Assembly (NCBI GenBank): GCA_029891385.1
Contig: CM057230.1
Coordinates: 21,394,847-21,458,846 of the forward strand
Length of the DNA stretch: 64,000 nucleotides
Direction of reading: 5' to 3'
DNA from: Erythroxylum novogranatense
Lineage: Eukaryota; Streptophyta; Magnoliopsida; Malpighiales; Erythroxylaceae
Positions 26,839 to 38,599 of the stretch are shown piece after piece (positions within the stretch are counted from its first letter, which is position 1; each line of letters begins with the position of its first letter). The position numbers and the translations under genes were made by a program. A model generated the notes under the pieces. The model did no database searches, had not been told where the DNA came from, and worked only from the letters and a program-made list of their open reading frames with translations.

Positions 26839-27687
26839 ATGGCGACACGGTCACAACCGCCATTATCGATCATTTACTATGCATGAATGCATGTCATTTT
26901 CAATTTCAATTATCGCATTTCTATTTCCAATTCCAATTAATTACTATTTCCGATCATTTTCCAATGTCCTCGGACTTTTAGTCCGATATTTCATTCCCAT
27001 GCATTTATCTTTCGTTTCACTACCACATTTACAATCCAATTTACTAATGCAGTCTCACGCACTTATTCTCATTTGCACTTCAATATCACAATCCAATATT
27101 TCAACACCCGTGGTCCAAATCAATCAAATCAATCAATCACGTATATTCATCCTCGCTTCCTCACGGCAATCAATGCATATAATTAATAAACACATAAGGT
27201 TGAGAAACCAACTAGGTTACTCACATATTACTTCGAGCTAATGTCGGAAGTTTTCGCCCGTCGGTCGGACGACGCTCCACTTGGGCCTCTATAAGAAACA
27301 GAGAAAGAGCGAGTCACTCTGAGATACAATTTGTGCACATGTAGGTGAAATATGCATGTTCATGAATTTTCCGGTCCTAAATCAAATTTCTCCATAACAA
27401 AATCCGTCTAAAATTAGAAACCTATTAGGCCGACGGTGCGTAATTCGGACCTCTATAGGTCCCCAATTAAACAAAATAGTGATTAAAGGCTCCGTTACAG
27501 GGCCACGTCAATTTCCGTCCAAAATTCCAAATTTCTCACAAATGAAATTAAATGTTTTACTGAATCCGATGCCTCAAGAATCAGGTCAATCGGACGTCGG
27601 ACGGAAAAGAAATTGACAAAAGAAGCATAAAATCACAAATTACCAATTAACAAATAAAAATAATACAATAATAATAAAAAAAAATAA

Positions 27688-27824
27688 GACCAGCCTCGCT
27701 GGGGGCGACGTCTCGCCCCAGCGGGGCTGACTTATTCGGCCTCGTCGCTAGGGCGAGGCGACGCGGCCCCTTTACGCCTCGTCACTAGGGCGAGCGTCGC
27801 CTCAATGGACCCAGGCGTGATTCC
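27688..27824. repeat. GC-rich palindromic island in LTR copy 2
   Basis: Second copy of the island at 19812-19950. The first palindrome is more complete here (CTGGGGGCGACG with TCTCGCCCCAG), and a stretch of the middle palindrome is missing. Confidence 0.8.
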
Positions 27825-30314
27825 ATTTCCTTTTTTTTCTGATTTCCAATCTAATTTTCAACACCAATAATTCATTGCACACAATTCAGAAAATTTCCAA
27901 CTATATCTCGTTGGAAAGATCATGAAACCCTCTACAATTCTCAAGAAGATCATAAAAATCAATTTCACCCCTAAGGGTGTCAAAAATCCCTTCAAAGCAA
28001 CTGCCTACTCAAATCCCATTAAAACAGACAGTATATTGAAATTTCCATAACTCTCAGATTCTTCAGCCAAAAATTACCACATAAATATGCTCAATAAGTT
28101 CACAATGTCATCTACAACTTTCATGAACAACCCAAAATCAAATTCCATTGCTAAACAAGTCAATTAATTCACTCAACGTTGCTGTCCCTGAAATCATTCA
28201 ATTTGAGCAGTAAACTTATAACAAGCATCACTCCCTGTACACAAGTCAGAAAAATCAGAACTTTATATCCCTGAAAAGATAAATCCTCAAACTTCAATTT
28301 TCATGAAGAACTCAATTTCCAATTTAATTTCTAACAATTTCAAAACTGTCATGCAAGTTACTGCCATGATCAGCAATTCCTAACCTAATGCAGGATCAGT
28401 TTTGCAAAATCATAACTCCCAACTCTGACCTCTAAAATTATATGCCATATCTCATTTTCAAGATAATTTCTTCCTCTTCAACTTTGCAGAAGATCACTCA
28501 CACCAATTCAGTCCACAAAATGGCTAAAATTGCTTCCAAGCAGAATACTCACAAGTCAGACACTTAAGCTAGGTTTCATCAACATGCCCAAAACCAGTCC
28601 ATAGTAAACAGTTCATATCTCTCAATATACACCTCTAAAATAGTAAGATCAGTGGCAATGGAAAGCTAACTCAATATGCTACAACTTCCATGAAGACCAT
28701 TCTCCTAATTCCATCTCAATTAATTTATAAAAATCAGTAAAGCTCATAGGTTATGGTTTCGGTTACTGTTCACAGACAATAAAACAGTAACTTTCCATGC
28801 CAAATTTTGCCCTTCTAGCATTACAATTTACCAACACCTATTTCACACAAAATTGAAGCCAACATCCCAAAGTTTAATTGGGCACAAACCCCACCTCATT
28901 TTCTCACCTATACAATTAGTTATAATCAAAACAGTGCAATCAGTCCAAACTCCATTTTCCAGCTTTACTTCTCAATTCAATTCCTAACACTTCCAATGCC
29001 AATACCACATGCATAAGCATCCTAATGACACAAGAATTTAGCCAATAGGTCAGCAAGACCTTCACTTCAATATAATTCCAAAATTTTCAGCATCATCCTC
29101 AATCATTTTCCTTTCAAAGATTAATCATCTAACATGACTAACTTCACTTTTAATCATCTTTACACTCTACTTACATTCATCAAGTTTTACCCTATCAATA
29201 TATCAAGCAACCATCAATTAAGCAAGCCAATTTCATATCCACATATACAAGCATAGGCCACATACAATTTGATGCACAAACATCACAATGAATACATCAA
29301 ATGAACAATCAACACTTAAACATAAGCTTACCAAAGCAAAGCTTCCAACTAATCAATCATTCACTCTTCAATTCTTTTCTTTAATAAGACACCAAGACCA
29401 CTTTATTCACACCTTTAGCACACATGATACTTGTCAAAGGGAGGAAAAGGTTTGAGCTAGTATGGTAGACAAAGGGCTACGTATGGAAGGAGAAGGAGTA
29501 AGAGTTTGTTTGAACCTTTAAAGAAAACCAATGAAGAAAGAAAAGAGGAGGTTTCGAATTCTTGAAGAATTCACCAAGAACAAGTGATTTTTTCCTTTCT
29601 TTCACTAGAAGTTGCCGTAATATATGGATAACCATGCATTTAATATGGGACACTTGGCCATTGGAGGAAGAAAGAAGGAAAAGTCAAACTACCAATCAAA
29701 TATTTGAGAAAAAATAAGCCAAATACCAAGCAATTTCAATCCAATTTCGGTTCCAACACATTTTAAGGGTCCACTTTTGGGTCCCACCAAAATAATTAAT
29801 ATTTTAGTACCAAAATAACAGTAAAAATCAACCGGTTCGTCAATTGGCGATTTATCCGGTCCGAAAATTTCTGAAATTTTCGAATCATTTTTTGAAAATT
29901 ACCTAAATTGCCCAAATTGTAAAACATAAGACAGTCTACTCCCAATAATTTTTCAAAACGAAAACCACCTTTTCCACTACAAAACACATTTAGGCCATTT
30001 ACCGACGATTTTGCGGTCCGAAATCTTCTCCTGATAATTCGGAAAAATTCCATAAATCCCTAAAATGTAAAACACTCATGGCGACTCCAAATAATTTTTC
30101 AAATCCCATTATCACACCAATTTTACAAAAGATCACAATTAGACACTTATGCCGGGAAATATCATGAATGCATGTATGACTATGTGCCTGTGCAAAACTC
30201 ACCATTTATAGAGGCTGCATGACATATGTTCATGCCGAGATATAATTTAATACTCCTAACCCGTCCCAATTTACTAAAATACCCTTTCAATCGGAGATGG
30301 GATGTTACACCTAT

Positions 30315-31280
30315 CTTCTGTATAATTTTATACGGCCCGTAATACAAAGGGGACAATTTCTGATTACTTCTTCGTTGTAACGAATTCTGCCTGTAAGGTT
30401 GTAATTTGAGTAACACCATTTCCCCAATTGCAAATTCACGTTCCGAACGATGGGAATCCGCGTACTGTTTCATTCGATTATGCGCTCTCTTTAAATGGAA
30501 CCTTGTCACGTCAATAATGGCTTCCCTATTTTTGAGAACCCTATCCACCTCCATTACCTTCTCATCCCCTGCAATATAAGGCGTATAGACCGGCGGTGGA
30601 TACCCATACAAAGCTTCAAAGGATGTTCCCCTGATTGACGGCCGGTAAGCGGTGTTATACCACCACTCGGCTATGGACAACCATTCACTCCATTTCTAGG
30701 GAGTCTCCCCACAATAACACCTCAAATACGTTTCCAGAATTTTATTGACTGCCTCTGTGAGACCGTCGGTTTGAGGGTGGTACGCCGTTGAACATTTGAA
30801 ATGAACCCCAGAACTAAGTAGCTCTGCGCCAACTCGCTTTCATAAAATTGGATCCCGATCGCTAATTATGGACTCCGGCATACCGTGTAACTTGAACACG
30901 TACGTGAGGAATAACTCTGCTATGTCACTCGCAGAGTACGGGTATTTCACAGCGACGAAATGAGCGTATTTCGTGAATCGATCGACTACCACTAAAATTA
31001 CAGACCTTCCCTTTGACGCCGGTAACCCTTCAATAAAATCCAAACTGACCTCTCTCCAACTACCTTCCGAAATAGCGATTGGTTGTAAAAGGCCAGGATA
31101 CGCGGCGTTGTCGTGCTTGTTTCGCTGGCAACTCATACAATCTTGAACATATCGCTGCACGTCTCTCGCTAAACCCTTCCAGAAAAACATGCTCTGTATC
31201 TTCTTAGTGGTCGCTGCGACTCCCGCATGTCCACCGACGACGTCATCGTGGTTAATTCCAATTATCTGTTTCCTCAGCGC
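30315..31280 (-). pseudogene. Chromovirus integrase (5' and central part)
   Basis: Motifs in order on the minus strand: zinc-binding HDDVVGGHAGVAATTKKIQS near 31240, CMSCQRNK, catalytic DFIEGLP and the following VDRFTKYAHF, then [16 protein letters not shown] with the third acidic residue near 30770, and a C-terminal WYNTAYRPS..PPVYTPY region. The frame is interrupted by a stop near 30840 and by another between the AYHPQTDG and EWWYNTA motifs. At 30310-30314 it meets the CCTAT duplication; the remaining integrase and chromodomain resume at 18171. Not functional as it stands. Confidence 0.87.
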
Positions 31281-31297
31281 CCAATTGTTTCCAATGA

Positions 31298-32200
31298 CTA
31301 TTCGCCCCTTCCATGCGAATGCGGGATTTCAGATTGGGTAATGATGATGATGACTATTCGCCCCTTCCATCTAAGTAACTCATCCTTCCACTCGTAAGCA
31401 TTTGGTTTCCTCCCACCTTCGTTTAATCCCTCAATTAAACGTTGTACCAAAGAATCATGCTCCCAACTTTTTCGAATTTCTTCCATCAATTGCCCATGTA
31501 ATTGTGACACCGATAATGTCATCAACTCCACACTTGTGACTCGGGACAAGGCGTCTGCTGCCTCATTTTCTTTTCCTCTTCGATATTGGACTTCAAAATC
31601 GTAGCCCAACAACTTAGGCAGCCATGTTTGCTGGAACGGTGTTGTCAACCTCTGTTCCAACAAGTGCTTTAAGCTTCGATGATCGGTCTTGACAATGAAC
31701 GGTTTACAGCTCAGGTAGTGATGCCAATGTTTGATGGCTTTAATGACGGCTAGGAATTCTTTCTCATACGTCGATAACCCATAATGCCTCCTCGCCAACG
31801 CCTTACTCAAAAACGTGATCGGATGACCCTCTTGTTGCAGTACTGCTCCAATTCCGTGCCCGCTGGCATCCGCTTCCACGACAAACTTCTTCGAAAAATC
31901 AGGTAAGGCTAGAACCGGAGCGGTCGTAATCGCCACCTTTAACTGTTCAAATGCGTTCTGCTCCTCTGTTCCCCATTCCCATTGATTCATCCGATCCTTC
32001 TTGAGTAATTCTGTCAATGGCTTTGCCAGCATCCCGTAGCCTTTAATAAATCGTCTATAATAACCAGTGATCCCTAAGAAGGCCCTTAACTCCTTGAGAT
32101 TCTTAGGTATCGCCCAATCGGTGATTGTCTGAACCTTCCGGAGGTCAGTGGCGACCCCCATCTCCGATATTGTATTCCCCAAATATTCCACCTGGCGCAC
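31298..32200 (-). pseudogene. Chromovirus reverse transcriptase connection and RNase H
   Basis: A 300-codon open frame with [13 protein letters not shown], the connection motif LRAFLGITGYYRRFI, and RNase H motifs VVEADASGHGIGAVL, YEKEFLAVIKAIKHW and VKTDHRSLKHL, then ADALSR. RNase H removes the RNA strand during reverse transcription. A 23-bp tandem duplication (32177-32199 and 32200-32221, CCCCAAATATTCCACCTG) breaks the join with the upstream reverse transcriptase frame. Confidence 0.88.
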
Positions 32201-32201
32201 C

Positions 32202-32741
32202 CCAAATATTCCACCTGCGCGCCCCGAATACGCAATTATCCCCCCTAAAAAATAAGCGATTCTTCCTCAACGTCTCCATTGCCGTTGAAATGTACTGGAT
32301 GTGTGACTGCAAGGAAGAACTGTATATAAGTATATCGTCAAAAAACACCAGTATGAACTGACGTAGAAATGGTTTGAATAGCTCATTCATTAAGCGCTGA
32401 AAGGTCGAGGGTGCATTCGTCAGGGCAAAGGGCATTACGAGAAATTCGTAATGTCCCTCATGAGTCCTAAACGTCATCTTCGCCACATCTTCCGATTGCA
32501 TTCTGATCTGGTGGTAACCAGATCGGAGGTCCAACTTAGTAAACCATCCCGCCCCATGTAATTCATCCAACAGTTCTTCAATCAACGGTATAGGGAACTT
32601 GTCCTTCACTGTCTGTTTATTCAGTTCCTTGTAGTCGACGCACATTCGCCAGGAGTCATCCTTTTTTCTGACCAACACCACCGGCGAAGCGAACGGTCCG
32701 TAGCTCTGCCTAATGAACCCGTGTTTCAAAAGGTTCTTCAC
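32202..32741 (-). pseudogene. Chromovirus reverse transcriptase palm
   Basis: Motifs [52 protein letters not shown] and the catalytic FFDDILIYS. The family usually has MPFGLTNAP, so the alanine is a substitution. Upstream, TAG codons at 32870-32868 and 32774-32772 break the link to the protease region; at least the first looks like CAG changed to TAG, as expected from deamination of methylated C. The enzyme would have copied the element RNA into DNA. Confidence 0.9.
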
Positions 32742-32821
32742 CGCTTGTTCGATAATGTCCTTCTGAGCTCCCTAATACCTGTACGGTCGGACGTTAATGG
32801 CTTCCACCCCTTCTTTGAGAA

Positions 32822-33908
32822 CTATTTGGTGGTTGTGTGGTCGATTCGGGAGCAACTCCGTTGGTTCCTAGAAAACGTCTGCGTATTCAGCCAGTACCAC
32901 ATTAATTTCATCGAAGACGCTCCACTGATCGGTGGTGACCTGCATTTGTGCAGTTGAAATTCCACCGGCATCGACAGCTGCATCATGAACAATTGACTCT
33001 CCGATGATCTACGCCACTGCTTTTGGAATTCCTCACTAGATAGGATTCTGGATCGTCCTTCTGGGCTCCCACATAACTTGACCGTCTGCCCCTCCCATTT
33101 AAACACCATCGTTCGTAGCTTGAAGTTACAAAGGACTTCATCGAGGCCACTCAACCACTGTACCCCCAGAACCACATCACATCCACCCAATGCCATTACT
33201 AGCGCATCCATGGTGAACTGTACCCCTTGCATGGTCCATTTGAATCCTTCGCAATATTGATGACACTTCAATTGCAGCCCTCCTCCTACCGTAATGGAAA
33301 TAGGATTCATCTCTTGCAACTGACAATCTCCCTTGCGGAAGATCGACGGGTCAATGAAATTGTGTGTGCTCCCATTATCTATCAGTATATATATCTTCCT
33401 TCTTTGATACTCCCCCACCACTCTCATTTGCTTGAACTCCGTATCCTCTGATAGTCCCAGCATGGCTTGTATGGAGACTATTGGTTGATGTTCTTCGGTC
33501 GGACTTAACTCCAAATCCTCCTCCTCCGTCTCTGGTGATGTTCCTCCGTTATTGTCTTCCCCAGCTACTATATAAAACTGAAGCTGACGCTTCTTGCATT
33601 GATGTACGATCTCATATTTTTCGTCACACCAGAAACAGAGACCCTTCGCTCTTTTCTCATCGAAGTCCCTACTACTGAATCGTCTTTGGCTCTTCGCTGT
33701 TCCCACCGATGAGGGGGAACATAATGAGGACGCTGGGGTAGGCAGTATCCTGTCAGACGATGACCTGCGCATACTATTAATTGGCTCTGATATTCGCGAG
33801 GCCACCGAGTGTTTGTTGTAATCACTCGCTCCCTTCATCAATGGCCCTTGCTTCAACGATATATTCCCTGTAGAGTTTAGAATAGCTTCTTGCTTCCTGG
33901 CTAAGGTA
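32822..33908 (-). pseudogene. Chromovirus gag 3' part, zinc knuckle and protease
   Basis: Contains the nucleocapsid knuckle CFWCDEKYEIVHQCKK (the C-x2-C-x7-H-x-C form seen in plant chromoviruses) and an aspartic protease core IYILIDNGSTHNFIDPS with the usual follow-on VLGVQWL. It continues the gag frame interrupted at 33909 by the solo LTR. The last 30 or so codons are out of frame relative to the family. Confidence 0.85.
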
Positions 33909-33913
33909 TATGC

Positions 33914-35246
33914 TGTTAGAGTAGTGCCCTGAAGGCAATCGCCTTTAGCGCATTTTGTACAAAGTTGTGTACATACTTTATGAATAAATAAAGAAAGGCA
34001 TATTTCATTAATTTAGTGTTCATTATTTATGAACCGATTTTGATCAATAAACAAATTAATGAAGTCCATGATATATGACATAGCATGAAGGAAATTGTGA
34101 TGTGATCATACTATCGAGATTCCTATCGTGTGTAATTATGTCAAGATCTAAATTATCCCTAGTCATAGGATTACCGAGGCTCGACATCGGAATCCGGAGA
34201 CTAGCACATCTCGAGCTCCTTGATTTGATCAAGCAATGGATCTCGAAACTATAAATATGAGATATTTAGGGTTGAGATGTGGATGCTTACTAGAGGTAGT
34301 GAGTACATTGATGACCTCGCTATGAGATCATCACATGGATGTCCTATTTTAATGTCGCGATAATCTCATCATAGCAATGGTGCAAGTATCCTTAGACTTG
34401 AGGTGCTCAAGGATATCTTGATACTTGATTACGTGCTTTGACTCCATTCCTTGTTGCCTTCAGAGGTCGCTCATAGGGTGGTGATTGGGTGCAACTTGAG
34501 GTATTCAAGGTAATTGAGTAGCCAATAGAGGATTCACCACTTATGTGATAGCGTAAGATGATACCCATGGCCTCTTGTCGGGGTCATTACTTGGAAATCT
34601 CTGGTAGAGTAAGTTTGTCATGAAGAGTGTTTTCATTGACATATTAAGTAACGAGTCCTGGACAAGAATCGATATCACTTGGACTAGATTTGACATAGTC
34701 AGTCTAGTAAAGAGTTGACACTTTGCCCATACTCATAAGCAAGTGGGGTATAGCATGGTGAAAGGACTAATTGCAGGTAATTGTCATGGAAAGGTTCGTG
34801 ATATGGTTCATGATGAATACATGTTCATTCGTCAAACCAATTACTTTCCGGTCAATTGGGGTCATGATGTGTTGCTAGATACCGCTCATGACTTGCTCGG
34901 ATTAAGTGTTAATCTAAGTGGCCAACATAACCGGAACCTAATGGGTCACACGACAAGAGTGTCTCGGAGAATTAAGAAATAGTTTTGGACAGAGTTCCAA
35001 TATATGGAGAGCAAAAGGATTAAATGGATCCCGATGAGATCGAGATATGTCCCATGAGATCGCGACATCGATATTCTGAAAAAAGTTTTTGGTGGGTTTT
35101 CCCATACCGGGACCCTAGAGACCGGTAGGACCGACCCAGTGTGACCTAACCATTTCAGCATTTATATATATATATATATAATTAATTAAAGAATATATAT
35201 ATATATGTGGTATACGTGGGAAGATGGAGGAGGAGCTCATCCTTTT

Positions 35247-35282
<36 letters not shown>

Positions 35283-35435
35283 GGCTAACGTGGAACACAC
35301 CTCACCATGTTGCTTTAAATGTCTTTAATGATGTTAAAGACATATATAAAAAGGGTAAAAAGGATGAGTAGGTTCGTTGGCTTTGTGAGAATGAAAGAGG
35401 AAGAGAGGATTTTGAGAAAATCCTAAGTTATCTCT

Positions 35436-35501
<66 letters not shown>

Positions 35502-35956
35502 AAGTGGCTAACATGGAACACACCTCACCATGTTGCTTTAAATGTCTTTAATGATGTTAAAGACATATATAAAAAGGGTAAAAGGATGAGTAGGTTCGTT
35601 GGCTTTGTGAGAATGAAAGAGGAAGAGAGGATTTTGAGAAAATCCTAAGTTATCTCTTCTCTCCAACGATCTCTAAGCATTTTCTCCTTCCTTTCATCGT
35701 TGATTCCAAGCTCTCCAAGAACAAGGTAAGATCTAGCAGTCTTCAACTTGTTCTAGCTATTCCCGGGTCAAAGGGTTTTTCCCGGTTAGGTTCTCCGATC
35801 TCTGCGTGGATACCGTTAGAGACGGTGTCCTTTGGCCGTTATGGTTTTAGTTTGTTGTATAGACACATGGATCTTGGCTTTTGGGAAGGTCCCGGAATAA
35901 AAAATTTTGTTTTTCGCACCGTGGGCATGTGATGCTCACACCGGGATTTTCCTACA
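33914..35956. mobile_element. 2.0-kb solo LTR inserted in chromovirus gag
   Basis: 2,043 bp with TGTTAGAGTAGTGCC at one end and CCTACA at the other, flanked by a perfect TATGC duplication (33909-33913 and 35957-35961). The gag frame reads through cleanly if the LTR and one TATGC are ignored, which confirms the borders. There is no interior or second LTR, as expected after recombination between two LTRs. It holds long AT microsatellites and a 160-bp internal duplication. Confidence 0.9.
35278..35661. repeat. 160-bp tandem duplication separated by an AT microsatellite
   Basis: Copies 35278-35439 and 35501-35661 both start AAAGTGGCTAAC and end TATCTCTTCTC, with only a couple of differences. A run of about 59 bases of alternating AT (35440-35498) lies between them, and another AT run precedes the first copy. 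Slippage or unequal exchange at the AT runs is the likely origin. Confidence 0.9.
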
Positions 35957-35961
35957 TATGC

Positions 35962-36597
35962 TTGGTGTAAGGAGTGAGGCTCGTGTAACTTAACCGTCAC
36001 CCTTATCTCCGGTTTCAATCCTTTCACAAAGAACCCCACCAAGTACTCTTCCGACAGCATCAGTCGATTAGAGTGATGGTCAAATAATGCGCAATAATCC
36101 AACACCGATCCTGTTTGCTTGAGGTCCTTGAAGTCCCCATCCGGATCATCAAATATTTCCGCATCAAATCTCCGTTTTAGCGCCTTGGTAAATTCCTCCC
36201 ACACCATTGTTTCCGTGCCATGACGATTCCTCACATATAAACGATACCACTCTTGGGCTCGTTCATCCATGTTGAGAACAGCCACACTCACCTTCGTGTT
36301 CTCCGGTGTTTGGTCTAGGGTGAAAAATTGCTCAAACCTGTATAGCCACATTTTTACATTTTCACGATCGAATTGCGGGAACTTGATCCGTCTTAATCTC
36401 GTGAGAACATTTCCCTCTCGCTCATGTGCCACCGAACTTCCTTGCGGCAAGGTTTCTGCGGTACCCCCTTCACTCGATTTCTGAAGGCTCTGTAAAAGAA
36501 GAGCTCTAAGTTCCGACATCTCCCTTTCCACCTTCTCAGTTCTATTCTGAATTTCCATGAACATTCGTTCCATGGAAGTTTTCAAGCTTTCCTCCAT
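35962..36597 (-). pseudogene. Chromovirus gag, 5' part
   Basis: Open frame from ATG at 36597: an N-terminal helical stretch (VEREMSELRALLLQSL) and the gag core (IKFPQFDRENVKMWLYRFEQ, MDERAQEWYRL, VWEEFTKALKRRF, VLDYCALFDHHSNR, YLVGFFVKGLKPEIR). It forms the particle shell. The frame ends artificially inside the solo LTR at 35956 and resumes at 33913. Intact otherwise. Confidence 0.88.
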
Positions 36598-36671
36598 CCT
36601 TTTCAGGTCTGCGCTTCAAGTATTCTCTGCCATGGTTGGTGTTCATAGGATCGTACTTCTCTGATACCAAT

Positions 36672-36995
36672 TGTTGAGAGAAATAATGATTCTAACAGAA
36701 TACAGATACGGGGATAAAGGATCGTTAGAAGAATCAACGTCAGAAGAAAGAAGAGAGAGAGGGAAGAATCCATTGATAGAGAGAGGAAGATTACAACGAT
36801 TGCACACACAATACATGCCATTCAAGCCACACATGATCGGCTTAAATTCAGTTAATCCGTTCCTCTACATGCCTCCCTATTCTATTACTCTAGTCTCGTT
36901 ATTTAGTTAAACGTTGCGCTTTACTCTCCGTCTCTTTCCATTAACGATTGGCTCTTCTTCCTTCCATTCCGTCTGAGCTGGTTTATCCACTAACA
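36672..36995 (-). repeat. Chromovirus 5' LTR
   Basis: 324-bp partner of 17528-17853. On the minus strand it is followed within two bases by TGGTATCAGAG, the initiator-Met primer site. Confidence 0.93.
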
Positions 36996-37000
36996 AAAGC

Positions 37001-38267
37001 ATTGCAGTGACCTTCTGGTTATGTAAAGATGAAGAGAGAGTGAGCTTATGCTAATTGGGAAGAATATGTCTATAACACGAGAGCTTGATTTCGTTAATCA
37101 ACATATGAAGATTCTTCATCAAAACTGAGAAACTTGAGGCAGCAATGCACTTTACAAGAGTATATTAATGCTTTTGACAAATTATACCCAAAAGCTGAGA
37201 TCTCTGAAGGTAATGCACTAGGCTTGTTTTATCTGGCTGGCTTGATGAAATCCAAATGACCGTGAACATGTTCAAGCCTAAAACACTAGCTGAAGCCTAT
37301 TCTGTTGGTAGACACCAAGAACTCCACATAGCTGCATTATTTTAAAAGCCCAAACATACTACCAATATCACCCATACTACCCTCATCATTAAAACCAGGC
37401 CATGAAGTTTGTTGTTTTTGCCAATACACAGACCAAAACACAAACTACTAGACTGAAAGTACAAACTGGTGGTCTGTTACCTACCCCTCTTGTTAAACCC
37501 TTGAATAATCATCCTACCAAAGTACTCACCACTAAAGAAAATTAATGACAAACGAGCAAAGGGTCTTTGCTTTTGGTGTGAGGAAAGGTATGTACCTGGG
37601 CATAAATGCAAAAAAGATGATTTTTATGATCCAAGTTGATACTCACGAGGATGCATTGATGATGAAGGGGTGAGGCAATAGATTTTAAGAGTTGAGTTGT
37701 CGGTTATGCTTTAACCGGACAATGTGGTTTCATACTATGAGAATAAAAGGTTATCATGGTAAGAAGAGATTATATATTATACCTTCTTAAGTGAGAATAT
37801 GACCCGCAAATTGAGTTGTGTTGTGCGAAGTGAGCAATTTCAAGGTTCTCGTGGCTAATGGTTAAGAAATAGGGTGTGAGTCCAAATGTGAGTGCTCCAA
37901 ATGGAAAATGCAACAATTTTTTTGAAACCGATGTATTTATTCTTCCTCCGATAATTATGATTTAATCTTGGGCGTAAGGGCTTTCAACCATTGGAGACAT
38001 CTTGTGGAAATTTCAACAATTAAGGATGACATTTACATTACACAGTAAGAACATATGCTCATAGGGTCCAAGACCGGGGAGTTGAAGTGGTAAATGCTTT
38101 GCAAATCTATAAAACACTTATAAAACAACAGCAGTGGCTTTTAGCTCGCTGACTTCATTGTTAGAGTTGGTAGTTGTCAATGGTTTGCCCGAGAAACTAC
38201 AAAGAGTTCTTAGCTTGAGTTACAACAATTGATTAATGAATTTAAAGCAGTGTTTGAGGATTCTGTG
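37001..38267 (+). pseudogene. Old Ty3/gypsy element: gag to protease remnant
   Basis: Continues the element cut at 17527. Recognisable pieces are LRQQCTLQEYINAFDKLYPK with ISEGNALGLFYLAGL (gag core) near 37135-37245, and a degenerate zinc-knuckle stretch (RSLLLV then RYVPGHKCKKDDF-like) near 37560-37630. Near 38200 the sequence corresponds to the linker before the reverse transcriptase. Many stops. Interrupted again at 38268 by the copia element, with TAATT duplicated. Confidence 0.7.
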
Positions 38268-38272
38268 TAATT

Positions 38273-38576
38273 TGTAAATTGATAAAATAAGGAGAGACTG
38301 TATCGTAATGTTTTGCTTAACTTTATTATGTTTACTGTACGAGCTTTATATACACGTTAACATGATTCTAGAGGATTCGATTACAACAGAATGTACAGCA
38401 TGGAGGCATATTGTTATTGTTATCTGTATCCGAAAGTTTGTTGAGACTGAGGGGATCTGCTACTAACAGGTGTAGAGGAGAAGACAGTGAGCTTGGAAGG
38501 TGGTTTGACAGATGGGCTTGGAGTAGGATGACTTGGCTCAGTGCTTGACCCGTCTGGTTTACATGTATCGCTAACA
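38273..38576 (-). repeat. Copia 3' LTR
   Basis: 304-bp LTR whose inner edge carries the polypurine tract and whose outer edge abuts TAATT. Only scattered differences from 42885-43188. Confidence 0.93.
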
Positions 38577-38599
38577 CCCCCACTCAAACAAAACCTCGG

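Larger units (their letters stand above)
18177..30309 (-). mobile_element. 12.1-kb non-coding LTR element, LARD-like
   Basis: Two long direct repeats, 18177-22449 and 26054-30309 (4,273 and 4,256 bp), flank a 3,604-bp interior. Minus-strand ends are TGTAACATCCC at 30309 and GGTGCTACA at 18177; TGTAACATCCC starts are usual for gypsy LTRs. The target duplication CCTAT is perfect (18172-18176 and 30310-30314) and lies within the chromovirus integrase. A weak initiator-Met-like primer site (AAGGTATCGAGTCCG) sits just inside the 5' LTR, and an AGGAGGAGAAT polypurine tract precedes the 3' LTR, whose outer terminus has decayed to TAGAATATCC. No gag, protease, reverse transcriptase or integrase motif was recognised. 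LTRs near 4.3 kb with an interior near 3.6 kb match the large retrotransposon derivative (LARD) format. Confidence 0.88.
26054..30309 (-). repeat. Long-LTR element, 5' LTR
   Basis: 4,256-bp partner of 18177-22449. Its outer end, TGTAACATCCC on the minus strand, is intact and abuts the CCTAT duplication in the chromovirus integrase. Confidence 0.9.
17528..36995 (-). mobile_element. Ty3/gypsy chromovirus, carrying two nested insertions
   Basis: LTRs at 17528-17853 and 36672-36995 (326 and 324 bp, TGTTGAGAG...CACTAACA) bound the element. The target duplication AAAGC is perfect (17523-17527 and 36996-37000). On the minus strand TGGTATCAGAG follows the 5' LTR and the polypurine tract AAGGGGAAGGGAAT precedes the 3' LTR. 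Gene order is gag, protease, reverse transcriptase, RNase H, integrase, chromodomain. Removing the nested 12,133-bp element, the 2,043-bp solo LTR and their duplicated 5-bp sites leaves about 5.28 kb, a normal size for a short-LTR chromovirus. The chromodomain is thought to guide integration to heterochromatin. Several stops and frameshifts make it non-autonomous now. Confidence 0.93.

Noticed and set aside
18177..30309. Large segmental duplication of about 4.3 kb
   Set aside because: The two copies are the LTRs of one element: they share TG/CA-type ends, are bounded by a single CCTAT duplication, and have primer-site and polypurine motifs at the inner edges.
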